A stretch of DNA of 18,032 nt from Salsipaludibacter sp038233055 (GTDB lineage: Bacteria > Actinomycetota > Nitriliruptoria > Nitriliruptorales > Nitriliruptoraceae). The notes beneath the pieces are model-generated. The model was not told where the DNA came from and searched no databases. It saw nothing but the letters and a program-made list of their open reading frames with translations. The DNA is taken from assembly GCA_038233055.1 (NCBI GenBank), contig JBBSMS010000069.1, forward strand, positions 1 through 18,032, written 5' to 3'. The translations under genes and the position numbers were made by a program. Positions 1 to 8,054 of this stretch are shown here, piece by piece. Numbering within the stretch: position 1 is the first letter of the stretch; each line of letters begins with the position of its first letter.

Positions 1-156
1 ACGACTACATCTATTGACACCGTGAACGGGGCCGGCCAAGGTGGGGCGCACAGGGGCGACTTGGCAACGTCGCCGCGACGGACCTCGATCCTGGGCGGGA
101 GGTTCGTGGCAGCCCCGCAGTCGAGCCCTCCTGTGACCGCATGGCGGCTCACGACC

Positions 157-161
157 GAGGA
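157..161 (+). promoter_or_regulatory. Ribosome binding site deciding the hhyS start
   Basis: GAGGA lies 7 bases before the ATG at 169. The reading frame is open further upstream to a GTG at 22, but that extension has no hydrophobic segment and the homologous part of the small subunit begins just after residue 10 counted from 169. The site therefore supports 169 as the start. The 168 bases before the gene show no other convincing element. Confidence 0.7.
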
Positions 162-168
162 CTCGACG

Positions 169-1245
<1,077 letters not shown>

Positions 1246-1296
1246 CCGTCGGTCCCGCCCGTCCCACGCACGTCGATCGTCCCGACCAACCGCGAG

Positions 1297-1314
1297 GGAT
1301 CCCGAACGGGATCC
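1297..1314 (+). repeat. Stem-loop between hhyS and hhyL
   Basis: A perfect 7-base-pair inverted repeat (GGATCCC, loop GAAC, GGGATCC) sits in the 82-base gap between the subunit genes. It ends 3 bases before the GGAG ribosome site (1318-1321) of hhyL. It lacks a following T tract, so a terminator is unlikely. It could protect or process the mRNA, or modulate hhyL initiation. That role is inference. Confidence 0.5.
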
Positions 1315-1327
1315 ACTGGAGCACGAG

Positions 1328-3121
1328 ATGTCGCACACCGCGAACTCCACCAAGGCCAGCATGCGCAACGTGGCCGAGGAGGGCCTGGTCGAGATGGCCT
1401 GGGACCCCATCACCCGGATCGTGGGGTCACTGGGGATCTACACCAAGATCGACTTCAAGCAGAAGGAGGTCAAGGAGTGCTATTCGACCTCGTCGATCTT
1501 CCGCGGATACAGCGTGTTCATGAAGGGCAAGGACCCACGAGACGCACACTTCATCACCAGCCGGATCTGCGGCATCTGCGGGGACAACCACGCGGCCTGC
1601 TCGGTCTATGCCCAGAACATGGCCTACGGCGTCGCGCCGCCACCGGTCGGCGAATGGATCATGAACCTCGGTGAGGCTGCCGAGTACATGTTCGACCACG
1701 CCATCTTCCAGCACAACCTGGTCGACGTGGACTACTGCGCCCAGATGGTCCAGGAGACCAACCCGGGCGTCTGGGAGAAGGCCAAGAAGACCGAGGCCCC
1801 CAACGCCGGCATCCATGGGTACCGCACCATCGCCGACATCATGACGGCGCTCAACCCGCTCACCGGCGAGGTCTACCTCGAGGCCCTGCACGTGGCGCGC
1901 TACACCCGCGAGATGTTCTCGCTGATGGAGGGTCGTCACGTCCACCCCTCGACGCTGTACCCGGGCGGCGTCGGCACCCAGGCGACCGTGCAGTTGTTCA
2001 CTGACTACCTGACGCGCCTCATGAAGTACGTCGACTTCGTCAAGAAGAACGTCCCGCTGCACGACGACCTGTTCGACTTCTTCTACGAGGCCCTGCCCGG
2101 GTACGAGGAGGTCGGCCGGCGCCGCATCCTGATGGGCAACTGGGGGGCGCTGCAGGACCCGGACCACTGCGACTTCACCTACAAGAACATGGAGGACTGG
2201 GGTCGCAAGATGTTCGTGACCCCCGGGATCATCGTGGACGGCAAGTTGCTGACGACCAGCCTGGTCGACATCAACGTGGGGCTGAGGATCCTGCTCGGCT
2301 CGTCGTACTACGACGACTGGGACGACCAGGAGATGTTCGTCACCGAGGACCCGCTCGGGAACCCGATCGACCGGCGCCACCCGTGGAACCAGACCACGAT
2401 CCCCCAGCCGGCCAAGCGCGACTTCGCCGACCAGTACACCTGGGTGATGTCGCCGCGCTGGTTCGACGGCAAGGACCATCTGGCCCTGGACACCGGCGGC
2501 GGCCCGCTGCCCCGGCTGTGGATCACGGCCCTGGCCAACCTGGTCGACATCGGCTACGTCCAGGCGACCGGCCACAGCGTCAAGATCAACCTGCCGAAGT
2601 CGGCCACCGCGGGCGAGACCACCCTGGAGTGGAAGATCCCGGAGTGGTCCAACGCGCTCGAGCGCAACCGCGCCCGCAGCTACTTCATGGCCTACGCGGC
2701 CGGCACCGCCCTGCACTTCGTCCAACAGGCACTCGACGAGGTCCGGGCCGGCAACACCGACACGTGGTCGCCCTTCGAGGTGCCCGACGACGCGATCGGC
2801 TGCGGCTTCACCGAGGCCGTGCGCGGCGTGCTCAGCCACCACATGGTCATCCGCGACGGCAAGATCGCCAACTACCACCCCTACCCGCCGACCCCGTGGA
2901 ACGCCAGCCCGCGGGACATCTACGGCACCCCGGGTCCGTACGAGGACTCGGTCCAGGGCATGCCGATCTTCGAGGAGAACGACCAGGACAACTTCAAGGG
3001 CATCGACGTGATGCGGGCCGTGCGCAGCATGGACCCGTGCCTGCCGTGCGGTGTCCACCAGTTCCTGGGTGACGGCAAGTTCGTCGAACACCTCCACAGC
3101 CCGTCCGGCGGAGCCGCATGA
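1328..3121 (+). CDS. hhyL: Group 1h [NiFe]-hydrogenase large (catalytic) subunit
   Basis: This 597-residue catalytic subunit binds the NiFe(CN)2CO centre. The L1 motif RICGICGDNH supplies C81 and C84. The C-terminal L2 motif DPCLPCGVH supplies C571 and C574, with H577 at the expected processing site. A 20-residue tail after H577 should be removed by a maturation endopeptidase once nickel is inserted; such an enzyme is encoded at 7280. Length and motifs match the group 1h high-affinity enzymes (Hhy) that scavenge atmospheric H2 in mycobacteria and Streptomyces. GGAG at 1318-1321 supports the ATG at 1328. The stop overlaps the next start as ATGA, suggesting translational coupling with the NifU-domain protein. 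Substrate affinity cannot be read from sequence and is inferred from the group. Confidence 0.97.
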   Translation: MSHTANSTKASMRNVAEEGLVEMAWDPITRIVGSLGIYTKIDFKQKEVKECYSTSSIFRGYSVFMKGKDPRDAHFITSRICGICGDNHAACSVYAQNMAYGVAPPPVGEWIMNLGEAAEYMFDHAIFQHNLVDVDYCAQMVQETNPGVWEKAKKTEAPNAGIHGYRTIADIMTALNPLTGEVYLEALHVARYTREMFSLMEGRHVHPSTLYPGGVGTQATVQLFTDYLTRLMKYVDFVKKNVPLHDDLFDFFYEALPGYEEVGRRRILMGNWGALQDPDHCDFTYKNMEDWGRKMFVTPGIIVDGKLLTTSLVDINVGLRILLGSSYYDDWDDQEMFVTEDPLGNPIDRRHPWNQTTIPQPAKRDFADQYTWVMSPRWFDGKDHLALDTGGGPLPRLWITALANLVDIGYVQATGHSVKINLPKSATAGETTLEWKIPEWSNALERNRARSYFMAYAAGTALHFVQQALDEVRAGNTDTWSPFEVPDDAIGCGFTEAVRGVLSHHMVIRDGKIANYHPYPPTPWNASPRDIYGTPGPYEDSVQGMPIFEENDQDNFKGIDVMRAVRSMDPCLPCGVHQFLGDGKFVEHLHSPSGGAA

Positions 3122-3828
3122 CCGGCCGGCAGGACTCCGGACCCGGTGCGGGCCAACCCGTGGCCCAGCGCGAGGATCCCGCGCCCCATCGCGAGGATGT
3201 GCCCGCGCACCAGCGCACGGAAGTTGATGTCGACGCGGTGGGGCGCCGGGTGGAGGCCCTGCTGGACGAGGTGACCGCGACCGACCCCACGCTCGCGCGG
3301 GTCGCCGAGGAACTGGTGGCCGAGTTGGTCGGCCTGTACGGGGCCGGGCTGACCCGACTGGTCGACCACCTCGCCGCCATCTCCCCGACGGCGTTGGAGG
3401 AGTTGAGCACGGACCCGCTGGTCGCGGGCCTGCTGGTCCTGCACGACCTCCATCCCGGTGCGCTCGAGGATCGGATCGAGGCGGCCCTCGACGAGTGCCG
3501 GCCGTACCTGGACTCCCACGGCGGCGGCGTGACGCTGGTGGGCATCGACGACGGCACGGTAAGACTGCAGTTGGAGGGCACCTGCGACGGCTGCGGGGCG
3601 TCGGAGCTGACCATGACCAACGCCGTGGAGGCGGCGATCCTGGTGGCGGCCCCCGAGATCGTGGCGATCGACGTCGCCGGCATCCCGGCACCGGGTGAGG
3701 GGCACGCGCCGCCGCCGGGCGGACCTCCGCCCCCGCTGGCCGGCGTGGGTGCCGGTGCCCCGAGCACCCCTCAAACCCTGCCCCCCCAAACCCTGCCGAT
3801 GTACCCGTCGGCCATCCGGGGCGGGTGA
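3118..3828 (+). CDS. NifU-domain iron-sulfur protein of the hydrogenase operon
   Basis: This 236-residue protein has a C-terminal NifU-like domain, roughly residues 120-185. It carries the conserved Gly-rich strand (HGGGVTLVGID) and the cluster-binding pair C156-x2-C159 (GTCDGCGAS). The first 35 residues are polar and disordered, and residues 36-115 look helical. The tail after about residue 185 is rich in Pro and Gly. NifU C-terminal domains hold labile Fe-S clusters. In mycobacteria a putative iron-sulfur protein encoded with Hhy, HhyE, is required for H2 uptake; this gene may fill the same role as electron carrier or cluster donor, but orthology is not shown here. It starts inside the hhyL stop (ATGA). 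The tail contains a 15-base duplication and a run of seven C at 3781-3787. Confidence 0.85.
   Translation: MTGRQDSGPGAGQPVAQREDPAPHREDVPAHQRTEVDVDAVGRRVEALLDEVTATDPTLARVAEELVAELVGLYGAGLTRLVDHLAAISPTALEELSTDPLVAGLLVLHDLHPGALEDRIEAALDECRPYLDSHGGGVTLVGIDDGTVRLQLEGTCDGCGASELTMTNAVEAAILVAAPEIVAIDVAGIPAPGEGHAPPPGGPPPPLAGVGAGAPSTPQTLPPQTLPMYPSAIRGG
3772..3797 (+). repeat. 15-base direct repeat in the NifU-protein tail
   Basis: CAAACCCTGCC occurs at 3772-3782 and again at 3787-3797, a period of 15 bases. It encodes QTLPP followed by QTLPM. A homopolymer of seven C lies between the copies. In-frame duplication in a disordered tail suggests replication slippage. Confidence 0.75.
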
Positions 3829-3834
3829 TCGGGC

Positions 3835-4605
3835 GTGGGCCTGGATCGTTTCGCCGCCGTCGCCCGGGCCCGTCCACGTCCGCGCTCGGTCGAGGACGGC
3901 GACACGTCCGAAGTCGATGGCGTCGCGCCGACCCCGACGATGGACGACGCCCCGGCGCATCACGGCGACCTGCCGGCGCCGGTGGCGCGGGCACTCGACC
4001 CCGCCACGTCGCGCGCCGAGGACAGCTGTGAGCTGTGCACCCGGCCGATCGGGGACCGCCATCGCCACGTCGTGGACCTCGCTGCGCGAAGCCTCCAGTG
4101 CGCCTGTCGACCGTGCGGCCTGTTGTTCGACGGCGACGTCGCGGCCGGTGACCACTACCGCACCGTTCCGGAGGACCATCGTCGGGTCGAACAGTTCGTC
4201 CTGGAACCCGCACAGTGGACGCTGCTGCGCATTCCCGTCGACCTCGCCTTCGTGATGGAGGACACGGTCGCGGGCGGCACCGTCGCGTTCTACCCCAGCC
4301 CGGCCGGCGCGACCGAGTCCGAGTTGTCCCTGGCCGCGTGGCAGGGCATCGTGGCGGCCAACCCGATCCTCGCCGACCTGCGTCCCGACGTGGAGGCGGT
4401 CCTTATCCGGGTCCGCGACCACCACCAGCCCGAGGCCTGGTTGGTCCCCATCGACCGCTGCTACGAACTGGTGGGACACCTGCGGCTGAAGTGGCGCGGC
4501 TTCGGCGGTGGCCAGGAGGTCCGCGAGGCCATCGACGCCTTCTTCGACGAGGTCGGGGCCCGCGCCGGGTCCCGGGTGGCCACGTCCGGGGCGGCAGCCC
4601 GATGA
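3835..4605 (+). CDS. DUF5947-like hydrogenase accessory protein with Cys motifs
   Basis: This 256-residue protein starts at GTG 3835, 6 bases after the preceding stop. The GTG gives the N-terminus GLDRFAAVARAR, typical of the family. Five cysteines form a putative metal site: C65-x2-C68 (CELCTRPIG) and C89-x-C91-x2-C94 (QCACRPC), followed by GLLF. The spacing suits an iron-sulfur cluster or zinc. The rest contains a block with Trp, Arg and acidic residues (YPSPAGATES, PIDRCYELVG) that I associate with the DUF5947 family found in actinobacterial hydrogenase operons. That name is from memory and needs a profile search. Role unknown; position suggests maturation or electron transfer for Hhy. The stop overlaps the next gene (ATGA). 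Confidence 0.8.
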   Translation: MGLDRFAAVARARPRPRSVEDGDTSEVDGVAPTPTMDDAPAHHGDLPAPVARALDPATSRAEDSCELCTRPIGDRHRHVVDLAARSLQCACRPCGLLFDGDVAAGDHYRTVPEDHRRVEQFVLEPAQWTLLRIPVDLAFVMEDTVAGGTVAFYPSPAGATESELSLAAWQGIVAANPILADLRPDVEAVLIRVRDHHQPEAWLVPIDRCYELVGHLRLKWRGFGGGQEVREAIDAFFDEVGARAGSRVATSGAAAR

Positions 4606-5261
4606 CCCTGGACTTCACGGTGACCGCGGCCCAGCCGGCACAGTCGATCACGCCGCTGCTGCGCTTCACCTGTCGGGTCGACGGCCCGACCGACCGCCGG
4701 GTCCACACGGCAGTGGTGAACTGCCAGGTCCGGATCGAACCGGATCGTCGCCAGTACGACGACGACGAGGCCGGCCGGTTGCTGGACCTGTTCGGTGAAC
4801 GCGAGCGCTGGGGCGACACCCTGCAGGCGTTCCCGTGGGCCTCGGTGACGTTCACGGTGCCGCGCTTCACCAACCGCACCGAGACCACCATCGACGTGCC
4901 GTGCAGCTACGACCTCGAGGTCGCCGCCGGCAAGTACCTGCACGCGCTGCGCGACGGCGCCATTCCGCTGCTGTTCCTGTTCAGCGGCACGGTGTTCCTG
5001 CGCGAGGGCGACGGGCTGTCGTTCCAGCAGGTGCCGTGGGACCGCGAGTCGTCCTTCCCGCTGCCGGTCGCGACGTGGCGTGGCCTGATCGACCAGCACT
5101 GGCCGGGCAGCGGCTGGCTGCGACTGTCTCGCGAGATCCTCGACGACCTCCAGATGCACAAGTCCCGCCGGGCACTCGCCACCTGGGACCAGACCGTCGC
5201 CGACCTGCTCGCCCACCAGCCCGACACCGTCGGCGGTGCGGCAGGCGAGGCACGACCATGA
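4602..5261 (+). CDS. DUF6084-like hydrogenase accessory protein
   Basis: This 219-residue protein starts at ATG 4602 inside the previous stop. Conserved-looking segments are QVRIEPDRRQY (residues about 41-51), LLDLFGERERWGDTLQAF, VPCSYDLEVAAGKYLHAL and the hydrophobic stretch PLLFLFSGTVF. I recognise this pattern as DUF6084, a family seen beside DUF5947 in group 1h hydrogenase clusters; the assignment is by recall. The hydrophobic stretch is too short and too polar at its edges for a clear membrane helix. There is one cysteine in the conserved core and no metal motif. Function unknown. An open frame extends upstream to 4215, but it runs across the preceding gene and is not coding. The gene is coupled to the next by ATGA. 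Confidence 0.8.
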   Translation: MTLDFTVTAAQPAQSITPLLRFTCRVDGPTDRRVHTAVVNCQVRIEPDRRQYDDDEAGRLLDLFGERERWGDTLQAFPWASVTFTVPRFTNRTETTIDVPCSYDLEVAAGKYLHALRDGAIPLLFLFSGTVFLREGDGLSFQQVPWDRESSFPLPVATWRGLIDQHWPGSGWLRLSREILDDLQMHKSRRALATWDQTVADLLAHQPDTVGGAAGEARP

Positions 5262-6835
5262 GCGCAGACGTGGACCCCGCCGAGCTGGCCCCAGACCTGG
5301 CCCCAGACCTGGCGAGCGACCTCGACACCGCCCGCGAGGTGGCCGACACCGTCCTGTACGAGGGCTACGTGCTGTTCCCGTACCGGGCCGACGCGACCAA
5401 GAACCGCTACCGCTGGCAGTGGGGCGTCATCGCCCCCACCGACCACGTCACCGCAGGCGGTGGGGCCGGCGAGGGCGCAGTGGTCGTGAGCCAGACGGTG
5501 CTGCGGGCGGACCGGGCCGCCAGGATCCTCGTGACGGTGCGATTCCTGCGTGCGCGCCGCCGCCAGGTCCATGACCGCGACGACCGGCCCGTCGAGGAAC
5601 TGGAGGTGGACGGCGAACTGCTCACGACCTGGGACGAGGGCGAGGAGCACACCGCGTCCACCGATCGCGTGCTCGTGGCCGACCTCGTGCGCGAATCCTG
5701 CCTGGTCGACATCGACCTCGCAGCCACCGAGGACGTCGAGGAGGTCATCGACGACGACGGCGCGATCGCGGCCCGGGTGGTCCGACGCAGCGAGGCGGTC
5801 CGGGGCCGGCTCACGGTCTCGGCCGAGCCGTTGCCCGGCGGCGTGTACCGGGTCACGGCCAGGGTCGACAACCCGACCGACTGGTCCGATCCCGACGCAC
5901 CTCGCGAGGAGATGTTGCGCCACAGCCTGCTGGGCGTCCACCTGTTGGAAGTGGCCGACAACGCCGTGTTCGGGTCGGTGGTGGACCCGCCCGACTGGGC
6001 CCGCGCCGCCGTGGCTGGCGCCCACAGCCAGGGCAGTCACCCAGTCCTGGTCGGCGACCACGACCGGGTGGTCCTGTCGGCCCCGATCATCCTGGCCGAC
6101 CACCCCGAGATCGCCTCGGAATCCCCCGGCCAGTCCTTCGACGCGACCGAGATCGACGAACTCCTGACCCTGGCCGTGCATGGGCTGTCCGACGAGGAGA
6201 AGCGACGTGCCCGGGCCACCGACCCCCGCGCGGCGGCGATCGTCGACCGGGCCGAGATCCTGCCACCTCGCCTGCTCGCCCACCTGCACGGGACCATCCG
6301 CGACTTTCAGCCGAACCGGGACCGTGACCCCGACCAGGTCGGCCCCGAGCCCGCCGGCCCGCAGGTCGGTGGCTGGGACGCGGGTGGCTGGGACGGGGGC
6401 GACGACCACGGGAGCGACGACCACGGGGACGTGATCGACGTCGGCGTGACCCGCGCAACCGTCGCAGACCCGCGCGGTGATCCCCGGTTCGCGCCGGTGT
6501 CGCCCGATCTCGGCGGGCCCTCGATCGACGACGACACGTTCGAGACCCTCGGCGTCGACGAAGCGCCCATCGACCACGTGGTGGTGGCCGGCGAACGCAT
6601 TTCGGTCGGCGCGCGCGTCCGGGTGACGCCGGGTCGTCGTGCCGATGCCCAGGACATCTTCCTGGTCGGACGCACGGCAACGGTCGCGCGCATCGTGGCC
6701 GATGTCGACGGCGACACCCACATCGCGGTGACCATGGACGACGACCCCGCGGCCGAACTGCACACGTGGTACGGCCGCTACCTGTACTTCCGGACCGACG
6801 AGGTCCATCCGCTCGACGAGGAGGAACGACCATGA
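5258..6835 (+). CDS. Conserved 525-residue hydrogenase-cluster protein, function unknown
   Basis: A long acidic cytoplasmic protein with no cysteine motif, signal peptide or membrane helix. The N-terminal part, about residues 25-360, contains YEGYVLFPYRADATKNRYRW, then a mixed strand-rich region. A low-complexity linker at about 371-391 is rich in Gly, Trp, Asp and His. A C-terminal domain at about 448-520 begins ISVGARVRVTP and ends ELHTWYGRYLYFRTDEVHPL; it looks like a small barrel. I recall proteins with this N- and C-terminal pattern in many group 1h hydrogenase clusters, without a defined function. The start at 5258 overlaps the previous stop and the end overlaps the miniprotein at 6832 (both ATGA). 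A scaffold or assembly role is only a guess from position. Confidence 0.8.
   Translation: MSADVDPAELAPDLAPDLASDLDTAREVADTVLYEGYVLFPYRADATKNRYRWQWGVIAPTDHVTAGGGAGEGAVVVSQTVLRADRAARILVTVRFLRARRRQVHDRDDRPVEELEVDGELLTTWDEGEEHTASTDRVLVADLVRESCLVDIDLAATEDVEEVIDDDGAIAARVVRRSEAVRGRLTVSAEPLPGGVYRVTARVDNPTDWSDPDAPREEMLRHSLLGVHLLEVADNAVFGSVVDPPDWARAAVAGAHSQGSHPVLVGDHDRVVLSAPIILADHPEIASESPGQSFDATEIDELLTLAVHGLSDEEKRRARATDPRAAAIVDRAEILPPRLLAHLHGTIRDFQPNRDRDPDQVGPEPAGPQVGGWDAGGWDGGDDHGSDDHGDVIDVGVTRATVADPRGDPRFAPVSPDLGGPSIDDDTFETLGVDEAPIDHVVVAGERISVGARVRVTPGRRADAQDIFLVGRTATVARIVADVDGDTHIAVTMDDDPAAELHTWYGRYLYFRTDEVHPLDEEERP
5285..5320 (+). repeat. 12-base tandem repeat near the N-terminus of the 525-residue protein
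   Basis: CTGGCCCCAGAC occurs at 5285-5296 and 5297-5308, then degenerates as CTGGCGAGCGAC at 5309-5320. It encodes LAPD-LAPD-LASD in the disordered start of the protein. Confidence 0.8.
6368..6427 (+). repeat. Two adjacent 15-base repeat pairs in the interdomain linker
   Basis: GGTGGCTGGGAC occurs at 6368-6379 and 6383-6394. GCGACGACCACGGG occurs at 6399-6412 and 6414-6427. Both pairs have a period of 15 bases and keep frame. They encode GGWDAGGWD and then DDHGSDDHGD. This looks like slippage-driven growth of a linker, possibly with metal-binding Asp/His pairs. Confidence 0.75.
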
Positions 6836-6984
6836 GCGACGACAACGAACGTGCCGGCAGCGGTGCCCAGGTGGAGAAGTGGATCCTGCGATCACTGGTA
6901 TTCACCATGCTGGGTGCCGTGGTGACGGCGCTGGCCGCGTCCGTCGACGACATCAAGCGGTACATCCGGATCAAGCGGATGTGA
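6832..6984 (+). CDS. Single-pass membrane miniprotein of the hydrogenase operon
   Basis: A 50-residue protein starting inside the stop of the preceding gene (ATGA). The first 16 residues are polar. One membrane helix follows at about residues 18-38 (ILRSLVFTMLGAVVTALAAS), and the C-terminus is basic (DDIKRYIRIKRM). By the positive-inside rule the tail should be cytoplasmic. The tail resembles that of the 39-residue protein at 7893, sharing A-S-x-x-D-I-[KR]-R-Y-x-R. I associate such proteins with the DUF6893 small-protein family; this is by recall. Since the hydrogenase lacks a signal and an anchor of its own, a membrane tether or quinone-side docking role is a reasonable inference. Confidence 0.82.
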   Translation: MSDDNERAGSGAQVEKWILRSLVFTMLGAVVTALAASVDDIKRYIRIKRM

Positions 6985-7044
6985 CCGAACAGGTCCGACG
7001 GCCGCATCGACGCACGCCCGGATCATCGACGAAAGCGAGACGAC

Positions 7045-7287
7045 ATGCCGAACCGACGAGGAACCATCGACCCGTCCACCTCGATCGAGACCGCCCACCC
7101 GTGGGGGCCGGAGCGCTTCGACGAGGCCGAGGAGCAGTCGGCGCGAGGTGCCGTCGGCAGCCGCGACCTCGGTGAACCCATCCGACCCCGCGAGCACCAC
7201 ACCGCGGACGAGTGGGCCGGCGTCGACCCGCTGCCACCGATCGACGCGGACATGCCCATGATGAAGCCTGGCGACCAGGGTGGCTGA
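7045..7287 (+). CDS. Small acidic protein of unknown function
   Basis: An 80-residue hydrophilic protein with no cysteine, no membrane helix and no motif I recognise. It is rich in Glu, Asp, Pro and Arg, with conserved-looking patches HPWGPERFDEAEEQ and EHHTADEWAGVDPLPPID. The ATG at 7045 is preceded by a weak purine-rich stretch (AAGCGAGA). It lies 60 bases after the miniprotein gene, and its end overlaps the GTG start proposed for the protease by 8 bases, which supports real translation. Function unknown; it sits inside the hydrogenase accessory block. Confidence 0.65.
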   Translation: MPNRRGTIDPSTSIETAHPWGPERFDEAEEQSARGAVGSRDLGEPIRPREHHTADEWAGVDPLPPIDADMPMMKPGDQGG

Positions 7288-7891
7288 AACCGAACCCACC
7301 GGGTCCCCCGGCATGCCGGCCACCACGACGACGATGCGGCCGCCGGACGACTCCCGGGTCTCCCCGGCCATCCTGGTGGCCGGGGTGGGCAACCTGTTCC
7401 TGGGCGACGACGGCTTCGGCCCGGAGGTGGCGCGACGCCTCGCGACCACCAGCCTGCCAGACGACGTGCGCGTCACCGACTACGGCGTCGGGGGCATCCA
7501 CCTCGCCTACGACCTGCTCGACGGTCCGGCGACGCTGGTGCTCATCGACGTCTCGCCCCGCGGGGAGGAGCCCGGCACGGTGTCGGTGGTGGAGGTCACC
7601 GCGGCCGGCGAGGACGCCCCGCCCATGGACGCCCACGCGATGGACCCGGCGATCGTGTTGGCCACCGTCCGACGCCTGGGGGGCGAGATCCCCCGCACGA
7701 TCGTGGTGGCCTGCGAGCCGTCGGACCTGCAGGAGGGGATCGGGCTGTCCCCACCTGTGGCTGCCGCCGTCGAACCCACGGTGGCGGCCGTCATCGAACT
7801 GATCGACCGCGAGCGGGCCCGCATCGCCAGCGACGCCGATGCAGCGGACGAGACCGGTCCCGGCCGAACTGACACACCACAAGAGGCCTGA
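7280..7891 (+). CDS. [NiFe]-hydrogenase large-subunit maturation endopeptidase (HyaD/HupD/HycI family)
   Basis: This 203-residue protein belongs to the nickel-dependent endopeptidases that trim the C-terminus of the large subunit after nickel insertion. The family opening motif is AGVGNLFLGDDGFGPEV. Predicted metal ligands, by comparison with HybD and HycI, are D44, D67 (TDYGVGGIH) and H119 (MDAHAMDP). D44 stands where HybD has Glu and HycI has Asp. The target is presumably the 20-residue tail after H577 of the large subunit. The GTG at 7280 overlaps the previous gene but lacks a clear ribosome site; ATG 7312 or 7333 are alternatives because the family core only begins around residue 29. The C-terminus extends by about 30 polar residues. 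Confidence 0.93.
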   Translation: MAETEPTGSPGMPATTTTMRPPDDSRVSPAILVAGVGNLFLGDDGFGPEVARRLATTSLPDDVRVTDYGVGGIHLAYDLLDGPATLVLIDVSPRGEEPGTVSVVEVTAAGEDAPPMDAHAMDPAIVLATVRRLGGEIPRTIVVACEPSDLQEGIGLSPPVAAAVEPTVAAVIELIDRERARIASDADAADETGPGRTDTPQEA

Positions 7892-7892
7892 C

Positions 7893-8012
7893 ATGCACGT
7901 TCTCGGATGGATTCTGGTGGCGATCGTGGTGCTGGTCATGGTGGGGAGCCTGGTGGCCCTCGTCGCATCTGCCAGCGACATCCGGCGCTACCGCCGGATG
8001 TCACCGATGTAG
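7893..8012 (+). CDS. Very small single-pass membrane protein (39 residues)
   Basis: A 39-residue reading frame, easily missed by gene finders. It begins at ATG 7893, one base after the protease stop, with AAGAGG at 7881-7886 six bases upstream. Nearly the whole protein is one hydrophobic helix, residues 4-27 (LGWILVAIVVLVMVGSLVAL). A short basic tail DIRRYRRMSPM follows. The tail matches the end of the miniprotein at 6832 (DIKRYIRIKRM), so the two look paralogous. Predicted topology is N-out, C-in. I associate it with the DUF6893 family of small proteins in actinobacterial hydrogenase operons (by recall). A membrane tether or electron-acceptor docking role is inferred. Confidence 0.82.
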   Translation: MHVLGWILVAIVVLVMVGSLVALVASASDIRRYRRMSPM

Positions 8013-8054
8013 GACGTCCGACACCAAAACTGCCCGTCGAAACCAGGAGCAACC

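Noticed and set aside
14..19. TTGACA as a -35 promoter box
   Set aside because: No acceptable -10 sequence at 16-19 bases downstream; isolated hexamers occur by chance.
22..168. In-frame N-terminal extension of hhyS with an Arg-Arg pair (SPRRTSIL) resembling a Tat signal
   Set aside because: No hydrophobic core follows, the extension does not match group 1h small subunits, and GAGGA supports the ATG at 169.
1427..4213. Long minus-strand open frame of 928 codons opposite hhyL
   Set aside because: It is a mirror of strong third-position GC bias in well-identified plus-strand genes, with Arg/Pro/Gly/Val-rich content and no motif.
4215..4601. Upstream part of the frame of the DUF6084-like gene
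   Set aside because: It overlaps the DUF5947-like gene in another frame and is Arg/Pro/Gly-rich; the ATGA overlap at 4602 marks the start.
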